Shown here in pieces: positions 15,800 through 28,872 of a stretch of 43,773 bases of DNA; position 1 is the stretch's first letter; each line of letters begins with the position of its first letter. The notes beneath the pieces were generated by a model, which made no database searches, was not told the DNA's origin, and was given only the letters and a program-made list of their open reading frames with translations. The stretch lies in NCBI GenBank assembly GCA_011050525.1, contig DRFO01000011.1, forward strand, positions 1-43,773, read 5' to 3'. A program made the position numbers and the translations under genes. Source of the DNA: Halopseudomonas xinjiangensis (GTDB lineage: Bacteria > Pseudomonadota > Gammaproteobacteria > Pseudomonadales > Pseudomonadaceae).

Positions 15800-16701
15800 C
15801 AATGCCCAAATGTTTTCGCGTCGCCACATTCTCTCGATTGGGATTCGACATCCAAGGTCGTATGGCCGATGGAAAATTCGCTATTTAGTAGTTTTTTGAC
15901 CTCGTCTTTAATCTTTTCACTTCGGTTCATTAGTTTATCTTCAATCACGAGATGGGCCTCAAGCGATGTCCGATGCTCATCTATAGGCCATATGTGTAGG
16001 TGATGAATGCCACAAACCCCTGGAATGGTTAATGATCTTGATATGATTTCTTGAGGGTCTATATCTTTTGGTGTGGCAGACATGAGTATGCGAATGGCGC
16101 CACCTATCTCTGAAAACGCTTGCCACAATATATACCCAGCTATCATTAGTGTTATCAGGGGATCTATAAATACCCAGTCATACAAAATTATCAAGGTCCC
16201 TGCAATGATGACAGCAATGGACCCCAATGCATCTGACACATTGTGTAAAAACGCCGCCCGAATGTTCATGCTGGACTTTGATAACGAATAGGTCAGCATG
16301 GCCGTTATCGTGTCAACCACTAAAGCGACAGCTGCGATAATCACCACCGTCCACCCTTGAACGGGCTGAGGTTCTATGAAGCGAAACACTGCTTCGTAAA
16401 CCAGGTAAAGACCTATCACTATCAGAGTGGTGTAGTTTATTAGCGCGGCTATCAGCTCGGCTCGGACGTAACCAAATGTCCATTCTTCATTGGCTGGACG
16501 CCGAGCTATTCTCCTGGCGACGTAAGCGATGGCCATCGAGATGGCGTCGCTTAGGTTGTGGATTGCATCGGCAACCAGCGAGAGGCTCCCTGACAATATT
16601 CCCCCCGCTATCTGCACCACGGTCAGGACAAGATTGACGGCTACGGCCCACCAAACGCGTTTATCACCAGCCTGTTCATTGTGTAGGTGTTGATGTCCCA
16701 C
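15799..16701 (-). CDS. czcD: Cation diffusion facilitator (CzcD-like)
   Basis: 300 residues if started at GTG 16701, which follows AGGAGGCAAC and yields the usual His-rich N-terminus (GHQHLHNE). The open frame runs further to 16752 but without a ribosome site. Six membrane spans with metal-site motifs NLVLTVVQIAGG, LVADAIHNLSDAISM and FLHNVSDALGSI (the HxxxD and DxxxD-type sites of zinc exporters), then a cytoplasmic domain with HHLHIWPIDEHR. It exports Zn/Cd/Co from cytoplasm to periplasm, complementing the RND pump encoded just upstream. Confidence 0.9.
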   Translation of the reverse strand: MGHQHLHNEQAGDKRVWWAVAVNLVLTVVQIAGGILSGSLSLVADAIHNLSDAISMAIAYVARRIARRPANEEWTFGYVRAELIAALINYTTLIVIGLYLVYEAVFRFIEPQPVQGWTVVIIAAVALVVDTITAMLTYSLSKSSMNIRAAFLHNVSDALGSIAVIIAGTLIILYDWVFIDPLITLMIAGYILWQAFSEIGGAIRILMSATPKDIDPQEIISRSLTIPGVCGIHHLHIWPIDEHRTSLEAHLVIEDKLMNRSEKIKDEVKKLLNSEFSIGHTTLDVESQSRECGDAKTFGH

Positions 16702-16797
16702 GTTGCCTCCTGTCGCTAGTGAAAACCTCAGTTCGTATCGGGTGCTGCGCATTTGTGGGTGCGCCCGCCCTGCTGTCTTGTCGTGGCGATCCCGAGG

Positions 16798-21185
<4,388 letters not shown>

Positions 21186-21453
21186 GGTTCAATAATCCTG
21201 TATTTGTTGATTAGCGCCTGGGCACGGCCCGAAAGTAGTCGGCGCTCTCAACGCAGCTATAGCGGCCCGCGCTCCTAGGCTCGCCGGGTAAGGTCGAGTG
21301 TTTTGGTCAAATAAGGCAGCTTCTCAATGAAGTAGATGTTTCGTTTTGAAGCTTGCAATGGTCCTGCAATGAACCATAAAACTTATAAAAAACGGGTTAA
21401 TGGCCTGTTGCTCGTCATAAACGTAGTCCTATCAAAGTTTTTGTATAAGTTGA
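21186..21453 (-). other. Intergenic gap between czcC and czcB
   Basis: 268 bp without a gene, unusual inside a czcCBA operon. AT-rich stretches near 21370-21450 on the minus strand could hold a separate promoter for czcBA, but I see no convincing -35/-10 pair and no CopR-type box. Confidence 0.4.
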
Positions 21454-22740
21454 TCATTGGGCTTCTAGCGGCTGACCTGTAAGTTGTTCGATCAGTGCCT
21501 GGTTCAACAATATCGATGACGCCGTCTCGATGAGCGAGTGGCGGGCAGAAAGGAGGTCAGCCTGAGCGGCGTTCCATTCCAGATAACTGTACCGACCCCT
21601 TTCATAGCCTTCTCGTGTTAAACGTAGGGCCTCAGTTAAATCAGGAATTATCTGTTTATTCATGGCCCGAAATGCTTCCAGATACTGTTGTCGTGTTTGA
21701 TAAGCTTCAAATAGCCGCGCGCGCAGTCTGAGCAATGCATTGTCTTTTCGATACAGCACTTCTTCCTGCGCGGCTAAAGCCGACCGTAGTTGCCCACGGT
21801 TTCGCTTACCTGAAAAGAGTGGAATCGATGCACTGGCGACCACGGCAAAATCATTTGTTGCCTCCGGACGACGGGCGCCGATTGCCCAGCGAATATCGCT
21901 ATCCGCCAGGCTTTCTGCCAGTTGGACCTCGGCCTCTCGTACGCGTTGTTCGTTGGCGAACACCTCGATATTTGGGTTGTTGGCTATGCGTTCGAATAAA
22001 TTATCGAAGCTAGCGGTGGCTTCGAATCGAAACAAGTCACCGTGGAGGCGCGAATAATTTGCCGACATCTCTCCCCAGTTTGCTGCTAGGTTCGCTTTTT
22101 GAACCTGGTAATTCGTGGTGAGATTTGCCAGCTCAATCCGAGCTTCCGCAAGCGCAGCTTTCGCTCTAAGAACGTCCGCTTCAGGCGCTGCGCCTTGCTG
22201 TGCGCGGCGCTTGACGGTCTCGTAGGCGGTCTCGGCTATGTCAACTGCTTCTGCTGCGACGCGAATCTTTTCCTGAATAGCCAACGTGGAAATAAACGTC
22301 TGAGTGACTCTACCGAGCAGATCCAATATGTCGGCCCGACGTTCAGCCTCAACCAAATCATACTCGGCGTCGACTATGCCGATGCGGGCTTGGCGCTTCC
22401 CTCCCATCTCCAGAATGGATGATAGCGAGAGAGTGTATTCGGCAGTGTCGACCCCTTGGTCTCCGCTCCCTGCAATCCCTTCCGTTTCCAGGCCCAACTC
22501 GTAAGCGGGTAGCTGACTGGCGGTCATACGTCGTCCATCCAATGCTCTGATGCGAAGGTCGAAGATCGGCAGATCCGGATTTCGGGCTATGGCGTGCGAT
22601 ATCGCTTCGCCCAATGACAATTGATCGTCAGTCTGCGCATGCGCCGATGAGGTCACTAGCCACACAAGTACGACAGCGGAACACAATAACCAACTCTGTT
22701 TCGGTCTCTTTTGTTGGGCATCACCTGGTTCACCAAACAT
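21454..22740 (-). CDS. czcC: Outer-membrane channel of the RND pump (CzcC-like)
   Basis: 428 residues, TolC/OMF family. A signal region (WLLCSAVVLVWLVTSSAHA) precedes repeated long helices (for example residues about 180-245 and 330-400) and typical segments LSLGEAISHAIARNPDL, QGAAPEADVLRAKAALAEARIEL and EGYERGRYSYLEWNAAQADLL. GGAGAGTAAGT precedes the ATG at 22740. The gene starts 28 bp after the sensor kinase gene ends, so it is probably transcribed with the two-component genes. Confidence 0.9.
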   Translation of the reverse strand: MFGEPGDAQQKRPKQSWLLCSAVVLVWLVTSSAHAQTDDQLSLGEAISHAIARNPDLPIFDLRIRALDGRRMTASQLPAYELGLETEGIAGSGDQGVDTAEYTLSLSSILEMGGKRQARIGIVDAEYDLVEAERRADILDLLGRVTQTFISTLAIQEKIRVAAEAVDIAETAYETVKRRAQQGAAPEADVLRAKAALAEARIELANLTTNYQVQKANLAANWGEMSANYSRLHGDLFRFEATASFDNLFERIANNPNIEVFANEQRVREAEVQLAESLADSDIRWAIGARRPEATNDFAVVASASIPLFSGKRNRGQLRSALAAQEEVLYRKDNALLRLRARLFEAYQTRQQYLEAFRAMNKQIIPDLTEALRLTREGYERGRYSYLEWNAAQADLLSARHSLIETASSILLNQALIEQLTGQPLEAQ

Positions 22741-22768
22741 ACTTACTCTCCAAACTAGGTTGTCTCAA

Positions 22769-24184
22769 TTAGGGCTGATTGTTTTGTTCCGTACTGGAGC
22801 TTCGGAACCACAATTGAAATGTCGTAGGGCCCGCCGGATCCGTTTGTACAGTGACGCTGCCTTGATGGATCTGCATGGTCGAACGGACGATCGAAAGACC
22901 AAGTCCAGTCCCTCCTTCGTCACGTGAGCGCCCGCTATCCACGCGATAAAATCGTTTGAATATCGCTTCGGTGTGCTCTTCGGGTATACCGGGGCCATCG
23001 TTTGTCACAGACAACACGATAGATTGACCTTGCCTCTCGATGAGTATCGGAATGTTGCTGTGGTGAGACGCGTGTCTGATGGCGTTGGACAGTAGGTTCG
23101 ATATGGCTCGCTGCACCATTAGCCTGTCGCCCACGATAACGCCGTCTCCCTGGACGGTCAGCATGATGTTCTTGTCTTCTGCCATAATGCTGAACAGGTT
23201 TACTACCCGTTTTGCTTCTTGGCTTAGATGTATTCGGTCTGACAAATTTGCAGTCTCTGATTGCAGAGTCTGTGCAAGGTAAAGCATGTCTGAAACGATA
23301 CGGGATATTCTGCCGAGCTCTTCGACGCAGGATTCGAGGGTCTCTTTGTATTGTAAAGAGGTTCTATCACGTGATAGCGCAACCTGAGCCTTACCCATCA
23401 GGTTGGTAATGGGTGAGCGTAATTCGTGAGCCAGGTCATCGGAAAAGTCGGAGAGATGTTGCACTCCGTTTTCAAGCCGGCCTAGCATGACATTGATATT
23501 GTCTGCTAGCTCTTTAAGCTCAACGGGTAGTCCGGAAGATGGGACCCGCCTATTTAAATCGTATGTCGTTATGACTGATGCCAGATTGCGAAAATTGTTT
23601 AACGGCGCTAACCCGCGCTGCGCAATCCACCAAGCACCAAAACCAATAATCATCAAAAACAGCGGTATTGCCACCATGGTGGAATTTCGGTACGCGTTCA
23701 GTAATTCCTCGTCGTCGGAGCGATTACTAATAATAATTAGCTTCAAGCTCTCATCGCTCGAAGCAATGAGAAGCGTGCTTGATATCATCATCGCGTTAAT
23801 ACCGAGATCGCTAAACCGCTTCTCGTGAAAGTTCAAGTTTTCTAGGCAAAGGCTATCGGTTATTACTTGACTAGAAATCGTGCCGATAGTGAAAAGTAGG
23901 TCTTGAGGAGGGCCTGCATTACATGCGGCCAGCGTTAAATCCGGATGCCCAGTTATTAGGTCGACTAGAACGTGGGATCTAAGACTTGACGCAGAGGAGG
24001 GTTTGGATTCTGTTATGCTGTGTTCGATTTGCCTTAGCTTTTGCTCAAGTTTTGATTCCGCGATGATTTCAAGTTGGCTACGCAGCGTTAACCATGACTG
24101 GCTAAATATTAAGAGAATAAGAGCGGATCCCAAGATGCTGACCGATAAACCAATCCTCAGCGACAAACTCAGCGGCTTGATCAT
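22769..24184 (-). CDS. Metal-sensing histidine kinase (CzcS/CopS/CusS-like)
   Basis: 471 residues. Two membrane spans (about 10-32 and 165-190) enclose a periplasmic sensor with two Cys residues, then HAMP (APLNNFRNLASVITTYDL), the phosphorylated His in SDDLAHELRSPITNL, and an ATPase domain with NDGPGIPEEH and GGTGLGLSIV. It overlaps the response-regulator gene by 4 bp. Placed directly upstream of czcCBA it likely senses periplasmic Zn/Cd/Co, but sequence alone does not exclude copper. Confidence 0.88.
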   Translation of the reverse strand: MIKPLSLSLRIGLSVSILGSALILLIFSQSWLTLRSQLEIIAESKLEQKLRQIEHSITESKPSSASSLRSHVLVDLITGHPDLTLAACNAGPPQDLLFTIGTISSQVITDSLCLENLNFHEKRFSDLGINAMMISSTLLIASSDESLKLIIISNRSDDEELLNAYRNSTMVAIPLFLMIIGFGAWWIAQRGLAPLNNFRNLASVITTYDLNRRVPSSGLPVELKELADNINVMLGRLENGVQHLSDFSDDLAHELRSPITNLMGKAQVALSRDRTSLQYKETLESCVEELGRISRIVSDMLYLAQTLQSETANLSDRIHLSQEAKRVVNLFSIMAEDKNIMLTVQGDGVIVGDRLMVQRAISNLLSNAIRHASHHSNIPILIERQGQSIVLSVTNDGPGIPEEHTEAIFKRFYRVDSGRSRDEGGTGLGLSIVRSTMQIHQGSVTVQTDPAGPTTFQLWFRSSSTEQNNQP

Positions 24185-24855
24185 CCACGGTCCTCAAGTA
24201 CATAGCCCACTCCGCGGAGGGTGTAAATCAGTTTTTTTTCGAAGGGCTCGTCGATTTTTGCCCGCAACCGTCTGATGGATACGTCAACAACGTTGGTGTC
24301 ACAATCAAAATTAATGTCCCAAATCAACGAGATTATTTGAGTTCGGGTCATGACCAGTCCAACGTTCCGCATCAATAGTTGTAGAAGTGAAAACTCCTTG
24401 GTTGTCAGATCGATGCGATGTCCCGCTTTGTGCACACGATGTCTCGCGGGGTCAATTTCCAGGTCGGCGACCTTTAAAATTTCAGGTTCGGTAATTTTTT
24501 CACTTCTTCGCAAGAGAGACCGTACTCTAGCGACGAGCTCTGGAAACTCAAACGGTTTAACTAAATAATCATCCGCTCCTAAATCAAGCCCTTTCACCTT
24601 GTTAGACAGCCGGCCGCTTGCGGTCAGCATCATGATTCGCGCGTCACTGGTTCGACGAATTTCTTTCAGAACGGCCCAGCCGTCTTTCTCTGGCAAATTT
24701 ACATCAAGTAACACTAAGGCATAGCTTTGCGTTTGGAAGAGATGTATTCCATCTGTTCCGGTCAACGCATAGTCAACTATGTAACCGCATTCGCTGAGAC
24801 CTTGCTGCAAATATTCGGCAGTCTTGATCTCGTCTTCGATGATTAGAACTCGCAT
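24181..24855 (-). CDS. OmpR-family response regulator (CzcR/CopR-like)
   Basis: 224 residues from ATG 24855; an open frame extends upstream but only this start gives the canonical MRVLIIEDEIKTAEYL. Receiver domain with acidic pair E7/D8, phosphorylation site Asp51 (LVLLDVNLPEKDG) and Lys in VKPFEF, then a winged-helix DNA-binding domain ([34 protein letters not shown]). Partner of the kinase at 22769. It and the regulator at 37054 are close relatives and may recognise similar boxes. Confidence 0.9.
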   Translation of the reverse strand: MRVLIIEDEIKTAEYLQQGLSECGYIVDYALTGTDGIHLFQTQSYALVLLDVNLPEKDGWAVLKEIRRTSDARIMMLTASGRLSNKVKGLDLGADDYLVKPFEFPELVARVRSLLRRSEKITEPEILKVADLEIDPARHRVHKAGHRIDLTTKEFSLLQLLMRNVGLVMTRTQIISLIWDINFDCDTNVVDVSIRRLRAKIDEPFEKKLIYTLRGVGYVLEDRG

Positions 24856-24909
24856 CGTTTGCCTTTTTGTATGGTCACAATCTGAACGACTGTGATGCGC
24901 GGGCTGATC

Positions 24910-24976
24910 AAAAAAAAGGCGCCGGTAGGCGCCCAAAACATCTCTTGTTGAAGGAGTACAAGTACTGCAAGAGATG
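24910..24976 (-). ncRNA. Structured RNA element 1: CUCCUUCAA hairpin plus terminator
   Basis: On the minus strand CATCTCTTG (24976-24968) pairs with CAAGAGATG (24947-24939), a 9-bp stem. Inside it, AGTAC-TT-GTACT forms a small hairpin followed by the unpaired run CTCCTTCAA. Next come TTTT, a GGCGCC/GGCGCC terminator stem and eight Ts (24917-24910). It directly follows the stop of the small exported protein gene (24987), so it is that gene's 3' UTR and terminator, or a small RNA released from it. A homologous element lies at 33331-33392. Anti-Shine-Dalgarno CUCC loops are known in regulatory RNAs. Function is inference. Confidence 0.6.
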
Positions 24977-24986
24977 AAACCGCGCA

Positions 24987-25241
24987 CTAGCTGTTGTCAG
25001 GATCTTTCTTTTCGTTTCGTTCTATCCTTTCCAGAAACAGCTCGTCGTTATTCATAATAAGCTTCTTACGCTCTCCAGCTTCGTTATTAGCCGTAGACTC
25101 GTCCGCGTTCACACCGAATCCGTGGCGGTCGGCCAGCATTGTTCTCAGTCGCAGGCTGCCATCTTCGGCCATTATTGCCGTGCTGACTCCGGACAAGGCG
25201 ACAGCCATGCTCAATACAGTCATCATTTTGCGATATGTCAT
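24987..25241 (-). CDS. Small exported protein, probably metal-induced
   Basis: 84 residues: signal peptide ending at STAIMA, then mature protein beginning EDGSLRLRTMLADRHGFG and ending in a charged helix (ELFLERIERNEKKDPDNS). No Cys. It is preceded by a CopR-type box with a well-placed -10 (GATAAT, 25288-25283) and followed by structured RNA element 1. The start of its mature region (AEDGS) matches that of the small exported protein at 41537-41716, which also has a box. Possibly similar in role to PcoE/CusF-type periplasmic helpers, but unproven. Confidence 0.7.
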   Translation of the reverse strand: MTYRKMMTVLSMAVALSGVSTAIMAEDGSLRLRTMLADRHGFGVNADESTANNEAGERKKLIMNNDELFLERIERNEKKDPDNS

Positions 25242-25282
25242 AGCGCCCTCTTCTTTGGCATTGGGGTTGAATCCATGCCGTC

Positions 25283-25344
25283 ATTATCCGGGCTGAGCCT
25301 AACAAGAGGGTTAGCCGTACATGACAATTCTGTCATGTACGGCT
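25283..25344 (-). promoter_or_regulatory. Long palindrome with CopR-type box, and -10 for the small exported gene
   Basis: A perfect 14-bp-arm inverted repeat runs from AGCCGTACATGACA (25313-25326) to its complement (25331-25344) around ATTC. Its core ATGACA-ATTC-TGTCAT fits the box. On the minus strand GATAAT (25288-25283) follows 32 bp after the box. On the plus strand the hairpin is followed by TTTT, so it could also act as a terminator. Confidence 0.6.
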
Positions 25345-25549
25345 TTTAGCTACGTTTTTTTGCTGCATCCCATGCTTGGACGGGTAACGTCCTGTAGGAG
25401 GTTATTGATGGACGTTTTCTGGTTTTGGATGCGAGGGCGCAGAATCTACCATTTGTATATGAAAAGGATCAGCGAGACAGTATTGCAGCGAACCTCTTCG
25501 TAGCGCTCCGCGAGCACCTCGGAGGGCATAAAAGAATTGTGAACGCCCA

Positions 25550-26530
25550 TCAGCCAGGCTCCGCGAGAAATACACCAAACCACTGATTGCTATCGGTCCA
25601 TACCTGATAGCGGGCAAAGCCCGCTTCCTTGAGCATCTGACCGAAACCATCAATTGTGTACTTGTGGGAGTATTCGGTGAGAACGTGTTCGCCTGCGTTG
25701 AACTGTCTACTGATATCGCCAGCGAAGTCCACGGTCTGGTCGCACTCCGCCACCAACTGCATCTCGATGCGCTGGTGGGCTTCATCGAACAATGCGCGAT
25801 GGCGAAATAGCTCGGTGTTGAAATCACTGTTGAGCTCACGGTTGACCACCTCAAGCACATGCAGGTTGAAGGCTGCCGTAACGCCCTGAGCATCATCATA
25901 GGCGGCCTCCAAAATGTCTCGGTTCTTGACCAGGTCGACGCCAATCAGCAGCCTGCCTTCGGCAGGGCAATGGCGACGAATGCTTTGTAGGAAACGCAGC
26001 GCATGCGGTCGATCGAAGTTGCCAATGGACGATCCGGGATAGAAGAACACCGGCGCGGCCCCGGGACGCTCGCTAAGCAGGCTACGAATATCCATCGCCT
26101 GGGTAAAATCGCTGACGACGCCCACACAGTCAATTGCTGGATAGCGGGCGGCTACCGCAGTGAGAGAGCTCTGCAGGAAGTCCCCGGCGATGTCCACCCC
26201 GACCAGCCGGGTCGGAACCATATGTTCGAGCCATTGCGTCGATTTCGCGCAGTCACCGCAGCCCAGGTCGATCCACTGCGATACCTCCGGCAATGCCGCA
26301 CCGATATCGTCGCGGTACTTGTCGAAAATGGCCGCTTCGGTTCGCGTGGGATAGTACTCGTCCAGCTTGCAGATTTGCGTGAAAAGCTCGCAACCCAGGT
26401 CGTCGTAAAAGTACTTCGGGTCGATCTTCGCCTGCGGCGACAACAGGCCGGACAGCAATTGGGTGCGCTCGATAGAATGATTGGATGCGATAGTATTTTC
26501 GATGCGTGGCAGGGGAATAGCTATGTTCAC
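25550..26530 (-). CDS. egtD: EgtD-like histidine N-alpha-methyltransferase
   Basis: 326 residues. The EgtD/Methyltransf_33 layout is clear: FYDDLGCELFTQICKLDEYYPTRTE near residue 42, the SAM site WIDLGCGDCAKS, FFYPGSSIGNF, GVDLVKNRDILEAAYDD, and the C-terminal QWFGVFLAEP. EgtD trimethylates histidine to hercynine, the first step to ergothioneine. No egtB-like sulfoxide synthase is in the window, so it stands alone between metal genes. The product may be hercynine itself or feed a chromosomal enzyme. No copper box precedes it. Confidence 0.88.
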   Translation of the reverse strand: MNIAIPLPRIENTIASNHSIERTQLLSGLLSPQAKIDPKYFYDDLGCELFTQICKLDEYYPTRTEAAIFDKYRDDIGAALPEVSQWIDLGCGDCAKSTQWLEHMVPTRLVGVDIAGDFLQSSLTAVAARYPAIDCVGVVSDFTQAMDIRSLLSERPGAAPVFFYPGSSIGNFDRPHALRFLQSIRRHCPAEGRLLIGVDLVKNRDILEAAYDDAQGVTAAFNLHVLEVVNRELNSDFNTELFRHRALFDEAHQRIEMQLVAECDQTVDFAGDISRQFNAGEHVLTEYSHKYTIDGFGQMLKEAGFARYQVWTDSNQWFGVFLAEPG

Positions 26531-26728
26531 GGCGACCTCTTTATACGGGTTTATGAATCAAGCTAGCATTGGGTCATGTCGAAGCTACTGAAGCTTTCGC
26601 ATAGACGTTTGGTAATGCTTCTCACCGATCTGGCCGGCTTCAAGCAGAAGCAAGCCAGTCTCATCTCAGTAATGAATAGATCCTAATCCACGGTGCCAAG
26701 GGTGCTTAGATGACAAGTAGGAGGAGCT

Positions 26729-27313
26729 TCACGGCTTCGCCCTACTCTGCTCTGCTTTGCATTCGTACCAGCCGAGATAGCCGATATTCAAACCTTGCTC
26801 GAGAGAGAAATGTAGCTCGGCTGTAACGAGCTCTCCTGGTTTCGCTGACGCGGGCTGTCCTTCTCCATCCGAAACCACTCTCATCTCCAAGCCTTCTGCC
26901 GTGAAAACGAGGCCTTCCTTCAAGTTTTCGTAACCAGGTTTCTGATCTGATGACAGCTCCACTAACCGACCATGAATCTTGGTTACGGCACGATAACCTT
27001 CGCTTTGAGCGGCGTTGCTTATCGCAAGTATCGGAGGGCTTTCTGCGGTGTACAGGTAGGTGCAGTACGAAACGTCCCCCAACACTTTTTCAATCTCAGC
27101 TTGTTCCATTGTCTGGGGATCGATTGCTGGGATATCAGGCGAGTTGACAGCCTCTTGCGCACCGACCACTTCAGGAGAAGGCCCTTGCATCATTGGTGTT
27201 TTCATACCTTCCCCAGGGGCGGGATCGCCACACCCTGCGAGGAATGCGGTGCCCAACGTTACAGCCGAGAGGAGAAAAATCTGCCGAGTGCAATACCATG
27301 AAGGAATAAACAT
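26729..27313 (-). CDS. Lipoprotein of the copper island, unknown function
   Basis: 194 residues with a lipobox (FLAGC, Cys at about residue 28). The mature N-terminus is Pro/Met-rich (TPMMQGPSPE), then a compact domain with two further Cys (VSYCTYLY, YECKAE) and strands such as GLVFTAEGLEMRVVSDGE. I do not recognise the family. Its start overlaps the stop of the DUF305 gene (TGATG), so the two are translationally coupled, with a cytochrome gene just before them. Confidence 0.75.
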   Translation of the reverse strand: MFIPSWYCTRQIFLLSAVTLGTAFLAGCGDPAPGEGMKTPMMQGPSPEVVGAQEAVNSPDIPAIDPQTMEQAEIEKVLGDVSYCTYLYTAESPPILAISNAAQSEGYRAVTKIHGRLVELSSDQKPGYENLKEGLVFTAEGLEMRVVSDGEGQPASAKPGELVTAELHFSLEQGLNIGYLGWYECKAEQSRAKP

Positions 27314-27768
27314 CAGTCTGCCCTCTCCAAGTCGCGTATGAGATATTTCATTTCCGCAATTTCGCGACGCTGCGCCTCAATAATATCGTCTGCCAGCTTA
27401 CGGACACGTGGGTCCGTAATTTGTGCGCGCTCGCTGGTCATGATCGCGATTGAATGGTGAGGAATCATTGCCTTCATGTACTCGGCATCGCCAACGGTAG
27501 CCTGGCTGCGGACAAGCCATAATGCCGCAACGAAAAGCAGCGCACTGCCCCCATAAATTGCGATGTTCATCATTTTTTTCTGATACATGTTGAGCATAAA
27601 ACTCAGCATTACCACAGCCATCACAGGGCCCATGACAAGGGCCATCCATGCTCTGGTCTCGCTCCAAAACACATGTTCAAAGGCATACGTATTGAGGTAC
27701 ATCACGCCAAACATGATGATCGTAGACGTAGCGACCATCGCGCCGAAACGCCAATAAGACATGTTCAT
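27313..27768 (-). CDS. Membrane protein with DUF305 domain
   Basis: 151 residues: about four hydrophobic spans in the first 105 residues (for example MVATSTIIMFGVMYLNTY, WMALVMGPVMAVVMLSFM), then the DUF305 signature AMIPHHSIAIMTSERAQ and a Glu/Arg-rich helix. The HH and Met residues suggest metal binding on the periplasmic side. Such proteins recur in copper-resistance clusters but their activity is not established. Operon with the upstream cytochrome (11-bp gap) and the downstream lipoprotein. Confidence 0.85.
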   Translation of the reverse strand: MNMSYWRFGAMVATSTIIMFGVMYLNTYAFEHVFWSETRAWMALVMGPVMAVVMLSFMLNMYQKKMMNIAIYGGSALLFVAALWLVRSQATVGDAEYMKAMIPHHSIAIMTSERAQITDPRVRKLADDIIEAQRREIAEMKYLIRDLERAD

Positions 27769-27779
27769 AGTGTTTTCCT

Positions 27780-28325
27780 TTATTGCCCGTCATCTGCTGA
27801 ATTGCCCGTGTCAAAGCTAGCGTACTCAGTCGCTGTCATGCCGGGGAGGCGCATGACAAACGCAGTTATTTCCCAAAGCTCATCATCGCTGTGAGTAGGC
27901 CCGAATGCAGGCATACCACTCATACGCACACCGTGCTTTGCCAGCCAGAACACTTCATTGGGCTTCCATTCTGAGACGACGTCGGGAAGATGCGGGGGCT
28001 GTGGCAACATGCCCCGAGCCCACTCACTCTTTTTGACCCCTGGACCGCCGTGGCAGTGCTGACACATTGCCTTGTAGCGGGTTGCTCCGGCCGACACCAT
28101 CGCATCGCGCAGTACAGGAGTCTGGACGGCTTCCGCTCTGTCAGAAACCGAGTTTTTCATCGTTGTGTCAAGTGTCCAGCGCACGATGGGCTGATGGTCC
28201 TGAGTAGCAGCGACGTTGTAGGCGCCTGAATAAGCGACAGAAACGACGACAACGAGTGAGATCAGAATTACTGCTACAAGCCCGACGGCTGCCCCTTTAG
28301 CTAGTTGCCTAGTCTTCGGCTGCAT
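27780..28325 (-). CDS. Membrane-anchored cytochrome c
   Basis: 181 residues: an N-terminal anchor (VGLVAVILISLVVVVSVAYSG), then one heme c site CQHCH near residue 88, with the distal Met likely in GMPAFGPTHSDDELWEITAF. Heme faces the periplasm. It is similar in architecture to the His-tailed cytochrome at 29312. First gene of a three-gene unit with the DUF305 and lipoprotein genes; a CopR-type box lies 95 bp upstream. Confidence 0.9.
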   Translation of the reverse strand: MQPKTRQLAKGAAVGLVAVILISLVVVVSVAYSGAYNVAATQDHQPIVRWTLDTTMKNSVSDRAEAVQTPVLRDAMVSAGATRYKAMCQHCHGGPGVKKSEWARGMLPQPPHLPDVVSEWKPNEVFWLAKHGVRMSGMPAFGPTHSDDELWEITAFVMRLPGMTATEYASFDTGNSADDGQ

Positions 28326-28872
28326 TGCGTCACCTCACGTTTCGCTAGATGGGAAGCGAGTATTCGCCTCCTGTCACTGGACCTGCTGTGAGGAGTGAGG
28401 TTTCATTCAACATGCCAAGCTTACAGAAATGTAATCTTCTGTTTTGCTGAGCTTGTCTGGCTTACCACTATCTTGAAGGAGGGACCCGTGATGGGTCGTA
28501 TTGTCCTGGAAAACCAAAAACGATGCGCCAATGGGTCTTAAAGACAGAGAAGATCAGCGTCAAACAACGAAGTCTAGTGAAGGCGGACATCAATTATTGA
28601 GACTGGACTATCGCCGGAGGAGGCGCAAAAGAATTACCACACTATCCTTGAGCAACAAACCTAATGCGCCGAAGAAGAGCTCAAGTGACCGCTTTGTTGG
28701 AGCGCGACGTGTGGTCGTGGAAGGAGGTGTATGGTTGGCCTGCCTTCTCGACGTTAGCCGGACAAAACGGGAAAAGATGACATTTCAAGGGGGGGCGGAG
28801 CGTTGCCCCCACTGCTAGTGTTGGTTGTCCCAGCACACTTTTATCCTTCCAGCGTGCTCAACTCGTCAGGTA
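28326..28872. other. Gap with a copper box but no clear gene
   Basis: About 550 bp. It contains the box at 28420-28435. Plus-strand frames between 28480 and 28830 are interrupted; a 105-residue frame at 28501-28818 is Arg/Ser-rich and has no ribosome site. A short stretch of plausible coding character (GLSPEEAQKNYHTILEQQ, about 28602-28658) ends at a stop. A GGGGC/GCCCC hairpin lies near 28793-28812. It may be a decayed gene or an untranslated RNA. Confidence 0.35.
28420..28474 (+). promoter_or_regulatory. CopR-type box with plus-strand -10
   Basis: CTTACA-GAAA-TGTAAT (28420-28435) fits the box. On the plus strand TATCTT (28469-28474) follows 33 bp later, the spacing seen at the other promoters, yet no convincing plus-strand gene follows. 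The box could also serve the minus-strand cytochrome gene at 28325. Confidence 0.5.

Noticed and set aside
28440..28500. Possible third CUCCUUCAA element on the minus strand
   Set aside because: A mini-hairpin precedes CCTCCTTCAAGA, but there is no outer stem or terminator, and on the plus strand it reads as a simple ribosome-site-like GAAGGAGGGA.
28501..28818. 105-residue ORF downstream of a copper box
   Set aside because: Arg/Ser-rich, no ribosome site, no recognisable domain; kept only as a gap with a possible RNA.
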